Shown: piece by piece, positions 53,459-62,843 of the stretch
Layout: the number at the start of each line of letters is the position of its first letter
How positions within the stretch are numbered: the first letter of the stretch is position 1
Assembly (NCBI RefSeq): GCF_004101785.1
Contig: NZ_CP035130.1
Location: 558,001 to 622,000 of the forward strand
Direction of reading: 5' to 3'
From: Gudongella oleilytica
Lineage (GTDB): Bacteria; Bacillota; Clostridia; Tissierellales; Tissierellaceae
DNA: 64,000 bases
Translations under genes and position numbers: made by a program
The notes under the pieces: model-generated
The model's input: the letters and a program-made list of their open reading frames with translations, nothing else
What the model was told of the DNA's origin: nothing
Database searches by the model: none

Positions 53459-55229
53459 TATACCCTGGATTCCGCACGATACATAACGATGATGCGGGTG
53501 TAATTCTCTCAAACTATTGAAAAATAAACATTTAGCACAAATAATCCTTTTAGTTAAACTCGTTATGTAATATAATACACATACCGAGGTGAGGCTGATG
53601 GCAACGATAATTCATCAAACAGATAAGCGTTCTGGTATCACTTACGCTTACGAATCGGTTTCCTATTGGGACAAAGAAAAGAAACAATCTCGAGCTAAAC
53701 GCACACTGATTGGCAGAGTTGATCAAGAGACTGGCGAAATCATCCCAACGGATGGCCGCGGAAAGAAGTCCAAAGATCTTGAAGGACCTTTAAAGCCGGG
53801 GCCCGTGCTTACGAAACATACTGCCAGAACATTTTATGGTGCAACTTATCTGCTGGATGCGATAGGCGAAAAGCTTGGTATTACCGATGATTTGAAAAAA
53901 TGCTTCCCAAAAGATTACCGCCAGATGCTTTCGATCGCTTACTATTTGATTCTGGAAGATAGCAATCCTTTATATAGATTTGAAAAATGGGGAAGCCTGC
54001 ATAAGCATCCTTATGGAAAGGATATCACTTCTCAGTGCAGCAGCGAGTTATTCGCATCCATCACCGAAGAAGCAAAGAACGACTTCTTTAGGCTGCAAGG
54101 TAAACGAAGAGCCGAAAAGGAATACTGGGCCTATGATATTACTTCTGTATCAAGCTATTCTGAGTCATTGCGTCAAGTTCAATATGGCTTGAACAAGGAA
54201 AATGACAGACTTCCTCAGATCAATTTGGCTATGGTATTCGGTGAAGTATCCAATCTTCCATTTTGTTATCGAAAGCTGGCCGGCAATATCCCTGATTCAA
54301 AAACCATCAAAAACTTGTTGGCTGATTTCAATATTCTCGGCTATCCCAAAGTAAAGCTCGTCATGGATCGCGGCTTTTACAGTGAAAAAAACATTAATGC
54401 TCTTTATAAAGATCATCTTAAGTTTCTCATGTCGGCAAAAATGTCATCAAGCTTGATTAAGAGCGCGTTGGACCCGATTTATAACGATTTTCGAAGCTTT
54501 GAGAACTATAGCGAAAAATATGAACTCTACTACCGCTCAGTACAATCAGATTGGCACTATAGTCAAGATCGCCCCAATAAAGGGGACACAGTGGAAGATA
54601 AACGACGCATCTATATCCATTACTATTTCAATATTGATAAGGCTGCTGAGGATGAAAAACGATTTGACAAAAATCTGATCGCACTTCGTCGTGAGTTGGA
54701 ATCCGGGAAAAAAGTTCCCGAGCATGAAAGTCAGTATAAGAAGTACTTCGACACCAAAACAACACCAAAACGTGGTACAAAAGCGATGATCAAAGAAGAT
54801 GTGGTGAGGGCTGCTAAAAGATACTATGGGTATTTTGCCTTAATCACTAATGAGACAATGGATGCAATAACAGCCCTGGAAATTTATCGCAATAAGGACT
54901 TGGTCGAAAAGGCGTTTGGCAATCTTAAAGAGCGATTGAATATGCGAAGAACACTGGTCTCATCAGAACAAAGTTTAGACGGGAAGCTATTTGTAGAATT
55001 CATTGCGCTGATTTATTTGTCATACATAAAGAAACAAATGCAAGATACCAATCTATTTAAGGAATACACGATCCAAGGTGTCCTGGATAAACTGGATGTC
55101 ATTGAATGCTTTGAAGAATCGCATCAGAAGCTACGTCTTGGAGAAATGCTTGAAGAGCAAATTGCTCTCTACAACAACATAGGGATCGATCCCCCAGCCT
55201 CGTTATGAGTTTGCGGGAATCCAGGATAC
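53459..55229 (+). mobile_element. IS4-superfamily element (IS1634-like), apparently intact
   Basis: Imperfect terminal inverted repeats CCCTGGATTCCGCA (53463-53476) and TGCGGGAATCCAGG (55212-55225) flank one transposase gene. No clear target duplication was found, so the outer ends are approximate. Confidence 0.75.
53598..55208 (+). CDS. IS1634-like DDE transposase
   Basis: 536 aa from ATG 53598 (MATIIHQTDKRSG); GTG 53589 is in frame but lies in the ribosome binding site. RNase H-fold DDE residues: Asp in WAYDITSVS, Asp in LVMDRGFYSEKNI, and the Y-(2)-[RK]-(3)-E-(6)-K signature in YRNKDLVEKAFGNLK. Full length and uninterrupted, so likely active. The protein starts with a segment resembling host proteins of the same family (YESVSYWDKEKKQSRAKRTL). 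Confidence 0.93.
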   Translation: MATIIHQTDKRSGITYAYESVSYWDKEKKQSRAKRTLIGRVDQETGEIIPTDGRGKKSKDLEGPLKPGPVLTKHTARTFYGATYLLDAIGEKLGITDDLKKCFPKDYRQMLSIAYYLILEDSNPLYRFEKWGSLHKHPYGKDITSQCSSELFASITEEAKNDFFRLQGKRRAEKEYWAYDITSVSSYSESLRQVQYGLNKENDRLPQINLAMVFGEVSNLPFCYRKLAGNIPDSKTIKNLLADFNILGYPKVKLVMDRGFYSEKNINALYKDHLKFLMSAKMSSSLIKSALDPIYNDFRSFENYSEKYELYYRSVQSDWHYSQDRPNKGDTVEDKRRIYIHYYFNIDKAAEDEKRFDKNLIALRRELESGKKVPEHESQYKKYFDTKTTPKRGTKAMIKEDVVRAAKRYYGYFALITNETMDAITALEIYRNKDLVEKAFGNLKERLNMRRTLVSSEQSLDGKLFVEFIALIYLSYIKKQMQDTNLFKEYTIQGVLDKLDVIECFEESHQKLRLGEMLEEQIALYNNIGIDPPASL

Positions 55230-55329
55230 ACAACACCTCCTATTAGCAATATTATAACACATTGCGAGAAAGTGCGATATATAAAAAACAAAAAAGGCAA
55301 AAAAAATAAGCTATTTAGAGCTTTTGAAT

Positions 55330-55391
55330 GGGTTTTGTAATATGTAAGTGTCAAACTCCCGGGTTTTGTAATATGTAAGTGTCAAACTCCC
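55330..55391. repeat. 31-bp tandem direct repeat, two copies, plus a partial third
   Basis: Two identical 31-nt units (55330-55360 and 55361-55391) contain GTAAGTGTCAAACTCCC; a third partial copy TGTCAAACTCCCGGG lies at 55412-55426. TAAGTGTCAAA also occurs at the right end of the neighbouring IS (59631-59641), so these look like stacked relics of IS termini. The rest of 55209-55570 shows no gene. Confidence 0.85.
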
Positions 55392-55520
55392 GGGTTACTC
55401 TCTAATTAAACTGTCAAACTCCCGGGACATTATCTGAAAATTAGTTCAATTTGTTATTGCAATTTATCTCGAATTAGTTTAGCATGTTTAATATTCCATC
55501 TTTGACAGTTGAGAGGCACA

Positions 55521-55562
55521 AAAACTCTGGAATGCATTGTAATTAGTGCACTTCAGAGTTTT
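55521..55562 (-). terminator. Hairpin at the 3' end of the outer transposase
   Basis: AAAACTCTG (55521-55529) pairs with CAGAGTTTT (55554-55562), with further pairing through TGCA inside; located 9 nt past the minus-strand stop. Confidence 0.65.
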
Positions 55563-56815
55563 CGCTTTGTTTAAAAACTGCGTAATGTATTCTTCTTTTT
55601 TGTTTCCTTAAAATAATTTTTCATCTTTTTTATGCTTACTATCTCATAATCTGTTCTGAACCCAAATGCCTCATGCAAAGCATCAGTAAAATCAGTTCTC
55701 GTGTAGGTTGGAATATATCCTTCTGTTGGAATAGAGTAGAAATTCATATCTCTTAAACCATTAATAATCTCCTGACTTGTAAATTGTTCACCTAATAATT
55801 TCTCTAAATATCTATATAAAACTAATGCAAGAAAACATGTAGTGAAATGTGCCTGTATACGATCGTCTCTGCTTAAATAAACAGGCCTTGCCTTAAATTC
55901 TGATTTCATAATTCTAAAACATTCTTCAATTTCCCATCTTCTGTGGTTAATCTTTGTAATAGCTTCAGCATCATCTTCTAAATTTGTACATACAGCATAA
56001 AATCCATCATACTTTTCTTCTTTAACCACTGCATCTGTATCTATACCATATATAGTTTCATCTGCAATTTCTCCATCCTTTGTAACGTTTGTAGATGATA
56101 TAAACCTTCTGAAGTCATTTTGATTTTTCTTTTTGATATCTGATTTTCTGTTTGTAATTAACTTAGCTGCACGTTCTAGCTGCCCAGCTCTAATCTTTCG
56201 TTGGTAATCTCTGTATTTGAGAGAATAGGTAACAATAAGCTTTTGCTCAAGCCCATCTTCTTTTATCCAACGTTCTTTGTAAAAGGTTTTATTTTTGTAC
56301 TTATCATAGTTTTCTCCATCTTGATCGATTAGGTTAATATCAAATAAATTATCACTGCCTGCTAGGTGCCATCCTGTTGGATCAAGAGCCCACTCTTTCA
56401 AATGTTTCTTTAATTTTTTTACAGACTGAGTTGTAATAAATGCTCTACCATTTATGTCATTAAATTTACGATTATCTGTTGAAGATAATCCAGCATCAGT
56501 ACATACAATGAATTTAGATAACTCAAAGTCTTTAAAAATTCTCTTCTCTAGCGGTTTCAGAGTAGTTTGTTCATTGGTATTACCACTATGAATATCGAAA
56601 GCAAGGGGGATACCATCACCATCCATAAATAGTCCCATTCCCACTATAGGATTAGGCTTATGTTCCTTAGAAAATCCATATTGTTTAAGTCCATCTTCAT
56701 TTTCTATCTCAAAAAAATAATTAGTGCAATCATAATAGAGAATACGGTCGTTTCTTTTTGAAACAGATAAACTATTTTCATAGAATTTTGACTGAATATA
56801 ATCACTTTCTTTTGC

Positions 56816-56820
56816 AATAA
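56816..56820. repeat. Target-site duplication, left copy (AATAA)
   Basis: Matches 59007-59011; the two copies flank the inner IS exactly outside its inverted repeats. Confidence 0.88.
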
Positions 56821-56990
56821 TGCTAACTTCTCAAACTTTATCACACTCAATTGTTTGCTCCCTCTATTTACTGCATTGAAAAACAGCTCAAGCCACTGAA
56901 AACAAGCGGATTTTGTTACGATTTCACTTGCACCTTAGTGGTTTTTTTGTTATAATTATTGAGTAGGATATCATACTTTGGAGGTGCGAG

Positions 56991-58736
56991 ATGTATTACG
57001 ATTTTCTGATAAAAATCCCCGAGAAAACAGGGAAAATTTCAAGAAATAAACGTGGCGATACAACTTATATTGAGTACACTTATGACAGAAAATATGTTCC
57101 TGAAAAGAAGTATAATGTGCCTATGCGTACTACTATTGGAAAATTGTCTAATGATGATCCAACTATGATGTATCCAAACCCCAATTTTGAAAAGTATTTT
57201 CCGGATATTATTCTCCCCGTTGAAGCAAATAACCCAGCTTCGCGCAGTTCTTGCATCCGAGTTGGAGCTTTTTTGGTGATCAAGAAAATTATTGATGATT
57301 ACAAACTTGCCAATCATCTTTCATCGTGGGACGATCGTGGAAAAGGACTATTGCTTGATTTAGCCACCTATTCCATTATCTGTGAGAGCAATGTTGCTCA
57401 ATACTATCCTGATTATGCCTATAATCATCCTGTTCTTACTCCAGAGCAGAAAATATACAGCGATTCAACCATTTCCAGATTTTTTTCTGAGATCACGGAA
57501 GATGATCGAATTGATTTTCTAAATAGCTGGAATAAAAACAGAAACCATAAAGAACAAATATATTTAACTTACGATTCGACCAACAAAAATTGTAAGGCTG
57601 GAGATATTGAAAAAGCTGAGTATGGTCATCCAAAGGAAGACATTGGAGCTGCAGTTGTCAACTATTCTCTTGCTTACGATATAAACAATCAGGAGCCTTT
57701 GCTATATGAGAGTTACCCAGGAAGTATCGTTGATGTTTCGCAGCTACAGTATATTATAGAAAAAGTCCGGGGATATGGATACAAGAACATTGGATTTGTT
57801 CTTGATCGCGGATATTTCAGCAGGGATAATCTGAATTACATGGACCAATGCAACTATGATTTTGTGATTATGGTTAAAGGAAAGGCTTCATTTGTGAATG
57901 GTTTAATCATGGATCATAAAGGAGAGTTCGAAACCAATAGAAACTGTGCGATCAAAGCCTTTAGAACCTATGGAATGACGGTATGTGACAAACTTTATGC
58001 AGATGATACTAAGGACAGATATTTTCATATTTATCATAAGGTAGACCGCGAAAGCGCGGAACGTGCTCAGTTGGAAAATGAACTACAACGTATGGAAGAA
58101 ATGATGAATAAGAGCAAGGGAAAAGATATAGACTTCGGGAAAAAATATGAGCACTATTACGAACTGACCTATCATGAAAAAGATGGTAAACGCAAATTTT
58201 ATGGCTATAAAGAACGAGAGGATGTTATTGAAAAAGAACTGAAATTATGTGGTTATTTTACAATTGTGACATCAAAAAAGATGAATGCCAGCGACGCACT
58301 TTTGTTATACAAAAGTCGTGATGCTTCTGAGAAGTTATTTTGCAGCGACAAATCTTTCCTTGATAATAAATCATTTCGAGTTTCCAGTAATGACGCTCTT
58401 GAATCTAAAATATTTGTAGAATTCATTGCTCTAATTATCAGAAGCAAGATATATACCCAGTTGAGAAAACGTATGGCTGAGATGGCAAAAAAACCAAACT
58501 ATATGACAGTTCCGGCTGCGCTTCGAGAATTGGAAAAGATTGAACTAATCAGGCAGCCTGGTGGTAACTATAAATTAGATCATGCAATTACCGCAACACA
58601 AAAGACCATTTTAGGAGCATTCGGAATAGATGAAGACAGTGCGCGAGCAAGAGCATTGTCAATAGGAAAAGAACTTATGGGAGCAGCCGCTCCAGAACAG
58701 GAGGAGGACGAAGATGGCGCGAACGAAGTCTACTAA
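56991..58736 (+). CDS. IS4-superfamily DDE transposase of the inner element
   Basis: 581 aa, full length. DDE residues: Asp in YLTYDSTNKN, Asp in GFVLDRGYFSRDNL, and the YREK signature YKSRDASEKLFCSDK fitting Y-2-R-3-E-6-K. The C-terminus ends in an acidic tail (EQEEDEDG). TTGGAGGTGCGAG site before the ATG. The 3' end overlaps the small ORF at 58714 by 23 nt. Confidence 0.93.
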   Translation: MYYDFLIKIPEKTGKISRNKRGDTTYIEYTYDRKYVPEKKYNVPMRTTIGKLSNDDPTMMYPNPNFEKYFPDIILPVEANNPASRSSCIRVGAFLVIKKIIDDYKLANHLSSWDDRGKGLLLDLATYSIICESNVAQYYPDYAYNHPVLTPEQKIYSDSTISRFFSEITEDDRIDFLNSWNKNRNHKEQIYLTYDSTNKNCKAGDIEKAEYGHPKEDIGAAVVNYSLAYDINNQEPLLYESYPGSIVDVSQLQYIIEKVRGYGYKNIGFVLDRGYFSRDNLNYMDQCNYDFVIMVKGKASFVNGLIMDHKGEFETNRNCAIKAFRTYGMTVCDKLYADDTKDRYFHIYHKVDRESAERAQLENELQRMEEMMNKSKGKDIDFGKKYEHYYELTYHEKDGKRKFYGYKEREDVIEKELKLCGYFTIVTSKKMNASDALLLYKSRDASEKLFCSDKSFLDNKSFRVSSNDALESKIFVEFIALIIRSKIYTQLRKRMAEMAKKPNYMTVPAALRELEKIELIRQPGGNYKLDHAITATQKTILGAFGIDEDSARARALSIGKELMGAAAPEQEEDEDGANEVY

Positions 58737-58926
58737 AACAATCGATGAAAAGATCCGTGAACAAGAAGAAAAACTCCGTAAAATGAAAGAACGATGCGAT
58801 AAAATATCTGGAGAGCTTGACGATCTCTACGAGGAGAAGAAAGCGTTAGAAGCCAAGGAGTTGTTGAATGCAATAGCCCGAAGTTCTAAAACCAGAGCTG
58901 AGGTGTTGGCATTTCTTGAAAGTTAA
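58714..58926 (+). CDS. Small coiled-coil protein within the inner IS
   Basis: 70 aa, highly charged, predicted coiled coil (DEKIREQEEKLRKMKERCDK; LDDLYEEKKALEAKELL). Preceded by GGAGGAGG inside the transposase 3' end and overlapping it, so translation is probably coupled. Its position inside the IS boundaries makes it part of the element; role unknown (transposition accessory or passenger). Confidence 0.72.
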   Translation: MARTKSTKTIDEKIREQEEKLRKMKERCDKISGELDDLYEEKKALEAKELLNAIARSSKTRAEVLAFLES

Positions 58927-59006
58927 CAGAAGGTTCAACACTATCCATTTTGAGTAATCACTGATGGCGTTCTTATGTTGAGTAGGAAAATCATGAGAAG
59001 TTAGCA

Positions 59007-59011
59007 AATAA
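59007..59011. repeat. Target-site duplication, right copy (AATAA)
   Basis: Second copy of the 5-bp duplication flanking the inner IS. Confidence 0.88.
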
Positions 59012-59649
59012 CCTCTAAAGCCCTATAAATATGCTGCAAATCAAAGTCTGGCTCTTCTAAAAGATTACTAGACTCCTGATAAGTATTTAATTTTGAAGAA
59101 GGAAAAAGGATTCTTCCGTAAATTAACCTTGAAAGAATTGAGTCAAGATTAAATTCAAACTTATATTTAGCAGAGATATTATCACAGATCTTATTTAATC
59201 CAAGCATATGATAAAGCTGCTGTAAGAATAAATATCCACCATTAAAAGACCTTTGGATATTCTTATCAATTTGCCTTGATTGACTATATTTCACAATAAC
59301 ATCTCTATTTTGTTCATCTTCTTTTTTATTTAATTCATCAATATATTCTTTTGCCCATTCAATAGGATCTTGTCCATTTAATTTTTCTTCTAATTCTCTT
59401 ACAGTACCTAATTTCTCAACTATTTTAGTAGTACGTTTATTTCCTTCTATAACATCTTTGATAACATAAAGTGAAGTCGAATTCTTAGACTTTGAAAATG
59501 ATAATCTCATATTAAAACTCCCCCTCTGCTTTATATTATAATATATTACGATATATTACGCAATAAATATTTCCGAAAATTGACAAAAAAATAAAGCCTT
59601 TCCAATGGCTTTAGCGATTATTTTTTGAAGTAAGTGTCAAAGACCCGAA

Positions 59650-59694
59650 TTGAATAAACATTCGCTCCTCGTAGGTTAGGTGTTTGTTTTCCAT
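59650..59694 (-). pseudogene. Remnant of an IS30-like transposase N-terminus
   Basis: Fifteen codons MENKHLTYEERMFIQ resemble the start of IS30-family transposases (HLTxEER). The reading then runs into the terminal sequence of the outer IS (59643). Too short for certainty. The rest of 59511-59926 holds IS ends and no gene. Confidence 0.4.
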
Positions 59695-59769
59695 CGAATC
59701 AGTGATATTATTATGGTAGTCCATAGTGATTATCATCCGTGTCAGATTTTTTATGGTGATAAAATCATA

Positions 59770-59789
59770 ACATAGATAGTCATCTATGG
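59770..59789. repeat. 20-bp palindromic direct repeat, left copy
   Basis: ACATAGATAGTCATCTATGG, identical to 61401-61420. CATAGAT/ATCTATG arms around AGTC; flanks the IS1182-like element. Confidence 0.88.
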
Positions 59790-61400
59790 CAGACTGAAGA
59801 CAAAGCTCAGCAATCAATAAAGATTGTTGAGCTTTTTCATGCAAATAAATCCGATTTTTCACTGCAATTGCAACATTTATACCTGATATTTTGATATAAT
59901 ATAACTAATATTAGGGGGTGTAAAATATGCTTACCAGAGATCCAAAAGAGAAAAAAGATCAAGTCCAAATCTTTTCGATCGATCAAGTAGTACCTAAGGA
60001 TCATATCCTTAGAGACATAGATAAAGCTATAGATTTTTCATTCATCTATGACCTTGTAAAAGATAAATACTGCCTTGATAACGGAAGACCCAGCATAGAC
60101 CCTGTTCTTTTAATCAAAATACCCTTCATTCAATATCTTTTTGGGATAAGAAGCATGAGGCAAACTATGAGAGAAATCGAGGTAAATGTTGCATACAGGT
60201 GGTTTCTTGGTTTAGATTTCTACGATGAAGTGCCTCATTTTACTACATTTGGTAAAAACTACACCAGAAGGTTCCAGGGCACAGATCTTTTCGAAAAAAT
60301 ATTTGAGCACATATTGGAGCAGTGTTTTGAGAAGGGATATGTAGACCCAGAGCTTCAATTCATAGATTCAACTCATGTAAAAGCAAGTGCCAACAGACAC
60401 AAGCTTCAGAAAGTGAAAGTACAAAGAGCCACAAGAACATACCAGAAAGAACTGATGGAAGAAATCAACAAAGATAGAGAAGATCACGATAAAAAAGATT
60501 TGAAGCCACCCAAAGACGGTGGAGAGAAAACAGTTGAGAAAACAGTAAGCACCACAGATCCTGAAAGTGGATTGTTCCATAAGGGAGAACATAAAGATGT
60601 ATTTGCATACAGCGTTCAGACAAGCTGTGATAAGAATGGCTGGATATTGGGATATGAGGTATATCCAGGAAATGAGAATGACAGCGTCACCTTCAGCGAT
60701 TTTTTCAAGAAGATCGAATCATTTGAACCAAAAACAATAGTAATGGATGCAGGCTACAAGACACCATACATAGCGAAGACGCTTTTAGATAAAGGAATCC
60801 TTCCAGTACTGCCATACACAAGGCCTAAGGGTTTAAGAGGTCAGATAAAGAAGTCAGAATACAAATATAACACTAAAGATGACAGTTATACGTGTCCAGA
60901 GTCTCAAAGATTAGAGTACAGAACAACCAACAGAGAAGGCTACAGAGAATACAAAAGTGATCCTAACATCTGCAAGAATTGCAGTAGGCTGGAAGAATGC
61001 ACAAAAAGCAAAAATAGAACAAAGATACTGACCCGACACATATGGCAGAACTACATAGAGGCATGTGAAGCAATCCGTTATACTCAGGAAGGCAAAGCAT
61101 TGTACAAGTTAAGAAAAGAAACCATAGAGAGGATATTTGGAACCGCCAAAGAATCCCATGGTTTTAGATACACAACCATGGTAGGGGCTGAAAAGATGAG
61201 ATACAAGGCAGCTCTTACTTATGCATGTCTAAATTTGAAGAAGCTGACGAAGATGATGAAAAAAGATGGTAAATTGGGTGGAGATCCCCGTAAAAATCGA
61301 GGATTTATTTTAGATAAAGTACAAAATATCTTACTTAATTCTTTAAATGAGCAAACCCTCCATCAGGCTTACGCTTAAAAGAGGGTTTGTCTAATCTCTG
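59790..61400 (+). mobile_element. IS1182-family element, 1611 bp
   Basis: Imperfect inverted ends CAGACTGAAGACAAAGC (from 59790) and its mirror ending TTTGTCTAATCTCTG (to 61400), flanked by identical 20-bp palindromic repeats. A hairpin near 59803-59838 (AAGCTCAGCAATC / GATTGTTGAGCTT) with a T run shields the transposase from outside transcription. Confidence 0.82.
59927..61378 (+). CDS. IS1182-family transposase
   Basis: 483 aa, full length. N-terminal DUF772-like domain (QVVPKDHILRDIDKAIDFSF; GRPSIDPVLLIKI), RNase H fold with Asp in QFIDSTHVKASANRHK, Asp in IVMDAGYKTPYIAK, a Cys-rich insert (CKNCSRLEEC), and Glu in KETIERIFGTAKESHGFRYT. GGGGGTG ribosome binding site. Appears intact. Confidence 0.94.
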   Translation: MLTRDPKEKKDQVQIFSIDQVVPKDHILRDIDKAIDFSFIYDLVKDKYCLDNGRPSIDPVLLIKIPFIQYLFGIRSMRQTMREIEVNVAYRWFLGLDFYDEVPHFTTFGKNYTRRFQGTDLFEKIFEHILEQCFEKGYVDPELQFIDSTHVKASANRHKLQKVKVQRATRTYQKELMEEINKDREDHDKKDLKPPKDGGEKTVEKTVSTTDPESGLFHKGEHKDVFAYSVQTSCDKNGWILGYEVYPGNENDSVTFSDFFKKIESFEPKTIVMDAGYKTPYIAKTLLDKGILPVLPYTRPKGLRGQIKKSEYKYNTKDDSYTCPESQRLEYRTTNREGYREYKSDPNICKNCSRLEECTKSKNRTKILTRHIWQNYIEACEAIRYTQEGKALYKLRKETIERIFGTAKESHGFRYTTMVGAEKMRYKAALTYACLNLKKLTKMMKKDGKLGGDPRKNRGFILDKVQNILLNSLNEQTLHQAYA

Positions 61401-61420
61401 ACATAGATAGTCATCTATGG
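61401..61420. repeat. 20-bp palindromic direct repeat, right copy
   Basis: Same as 59770-59789. Followed by GCTTTTTAT, so the uninterrupted site would have looked like a terminator hairpin. Confidence 0.88.
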
Positions 61421-61686
61421 GCTTTTTATATTAGTTCAATTTTATTTTACAATGAGTCAAACATATTTTAATAAAGAATAGAATGTAATTAGTGTTTATA
61501 CTAGACTTAATATGGTTAAGTATTTAGCGCTGGTAAAAGCAAATATTAGTTAATAATATGGGGTGGTCATATGTTTAAAGAAGTAATAAAAAGCAAAAAG
61601 CTTTATATGTTAGTAGTAGAACAGATATCTAATCTAGTGTCATGTATCGTTGACAATTAGAATATAGACCAGCCCTGCCAGCCATT

Positions 61687-62388
61687 TTAGTTGTTGTGGA
61701 TTTCGATTTTAGGATACAGTGAAACAAGCTTTGTCCTGGCTTGGTTGTTTGTAAAATGCCAGTTGATTGTGGATGATCTTTCATTTCGATTCACTTCCCA
61801 TACCGCCAGCTCACAACGGAGCTTCTCAAGATCATCGACTCTACGATTAAGACATTGACTGGTCATTACGTTCAATTCTATTTCAGCTATGTTCAACCAA
61901 CTGCCGTGCTTTGGCGTGTAATGGACTTCAAGGCGCCTGGCGATTCTTCTGGCCTCTGCAGGTGGAAATCTTTTGTAGAGTGAACTGATTTTATGGGTGT
62001 TCAGATTATCAAGTACCAAAATGATTTTCTCCGCATCCGGATAACAAACGTCTGCAAGGTATTTGATTTCCTCAGCCCAGTCTACAGCGGTTCTCTGATT
62101 GCGGGCGTTCACATGTCTGAAGCCGCCCAGAGGTTCTGTGAAGACGAAGATGCTGCAAGTGCCCTCTCGCACATATTCCGAATCAGTCTTCTTATCATTG
62201 CCCTGGCGCATGGGAAGTGGTTCTCTTGATTCCCCAAGAAGCTGATAGGGTTTTTCGTCCATACAAACAACTGGCCTCAGTATGTTGTACGGCAATTCGT
62301 AGACGTCGAGGACATCTTCCATGCAGGCTACGAATTCGGCGTTTTCTTTTGGCGGGATGCACCAGTACTTGTTTTTGTGAGGTCGCAA
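61687..62388 (-). CDS. IS630-type transposase, catalytic part (ORF B)
   Basis: Carries the DDE triad: VVCMDEKPYQLL (Asp), IILVLDNLNTHK (Asp) and SWLNIAEIELN (Glu), the DDE domain of IS630 transposases. It lacks the DNA-binding N-terminus, which is in ORF A (62328-62843) in another frame. The frames overlap at a T8 run on the plus strand (62393-62400), A8 in the mRNA, that would allow a -1 frameshift to make the fused protein. Confidence 0.88.
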   Translation of the reverse strand: MRPHKNKYWCIPPKENAEFVACMEDVLDVYELPYNILRPVVCMDEKPYQLLGESREPLPMRQGNDKKTDSEYVREGTCSIFVFTEPLGGFRHVNARNQRTAVDWAEEIKYLADVCYPDAEKIILVLDNLNTHKISSLYKRFPPAEARRIARRLEVHYTPKHGSWLNIAEIELNVMTSQCLNRRVDDLEKLRCELAVWEVNRNERSSTINWHFTNNQARTKLVSLYPKIEIHNN

Positions 62389-62843
62389 TTCGTTTTTTTT
62401 AAGGCTCGACCTATGGCATCTTTGCTAACAGGAACTTCAAGTTCAACTTTTGCTTTTTCTTCCAGCAGGCGCAGTGTCCATCTGGAATAACCTTCGGGCG
62501 CTGGTCCACAAGCTATTTCAATGAGTTTGGCTTCTGCTCGACCATCCAGTTTTCGGCGGGCGTTGTCTGAGTTGACGCTTCTTCCCACTGTGAGTACGTT
62601 ATCAATGCCGCCATCCACATAATACTTGATTACATTATAAACAGTCGCGTTACACACACCGATGGATTTGGCGCACTGTTCTTGCGTATACTGTTTTCCA
62701 TGTGCTTCATCAAGGGCCATTAAGATTTGGCATCTGCATTTGATGGTTCGTGTAGTCGATTTCTTGCGTATGACAGATTTCAACTTGTTTAATTCTTCCT
62801 CTGTTAATTTGATCACATATTTCTTTTTCCTTGCCATTTTCAT
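62328..62843 (-). CDS. IS630-type transposase, N-terminal DNA-binding part (ORF A)
   Basis: 171 aa; helix-turn-helix region YTQEQCAKSIGVCNATVYNV, a linker with VGRSVNSDNARRKLDGR, and a second helix-turn-helix (YSRWTLRLLEEKAKVELEVP). It passes through AAA-rich sequence (ALKKTN) at the slippery run and ends shortly after in its own frame. The start codon follows a weak AACGGCGG site. Confidence 0.85.
   Translation of the reverse strand: MKMARKKKYVIKLTEEELNKLKSVIRKKSTTRTIKCRCQILMALDEAHGKQYTQEQCAKSIGVCNATVYNVIKYYVDGGIDNVLTVGRSVNSDNARRKLDGRAEAKLIEIACGPAPEGYSRWTLRLLEEKAKVELEVPVSKDAIGRALKKTNCDLTKTSTGASRQKKTPNS

Larger units (their letters stand above)
56821..59006 (+). mobile_element. Inner IS (IS4 superfamily), 2186 bp, inserted in another transposase
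   Basis: Perfect 13-bp terminal inverted repeats TGCTAACTTCTCA (56821-56833) and TGAGAAGTTAGCA (58994-59006), 5-bp target duplication AATAA on both sides. Carries a transposase and a small downstream coiled-coil ORF. Confidence 0.92.
55571..59510 (-). pseudogene. IS1634-like transposase, split by IS insertion
   Basis: The 5' part is 59510-59012 (MRLSFSKSKNSTSLYVIKD...HIYRALEVI) and the 3' part runs from 56820 to 55571 (AKESDYIQSKFYENS... to the end). Removing 56821-59006 plus one AATAA copy rejoins the frame as LEVI-AKESDY and gives 582 aa without a stop. DDE motifs include YYDCTNYF, VCTDAGLSSTDN, and RWEIEECFRIMK (R-3-E-6-K). The 3' part alone could be translated from an internal ATG at 56644 but would lack the first catalytic Asp. 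Confidence 0.9.
55499..59643 (-). mobile_element. Outer IS1634-like element, disrupted by a second IS
   Basis: Candidate inverted ends TCTTTGACA (55499-55507) and TGTCAAAGA (59635-59643) bracket a minus-strand transposase gene split by the inner element at 56821-59006. Without the insert the element is about 1.95 kb. The end assignment rests on a 9-bp match and is approximate. Confidence 0.6.

Noticed and set aside
55330-55426. Possible CRISPR-like array
   Set aside because: The two 31-bp units abut without spacers and match IS termini; no cas genes are present in the window.
59611-59862. 83-aa minus-strand ORF as a gene
   Set aside because: It spans the left end of the IS1182 element and the right end of the outer IS; only about 15 codons resemble an IS30 start.
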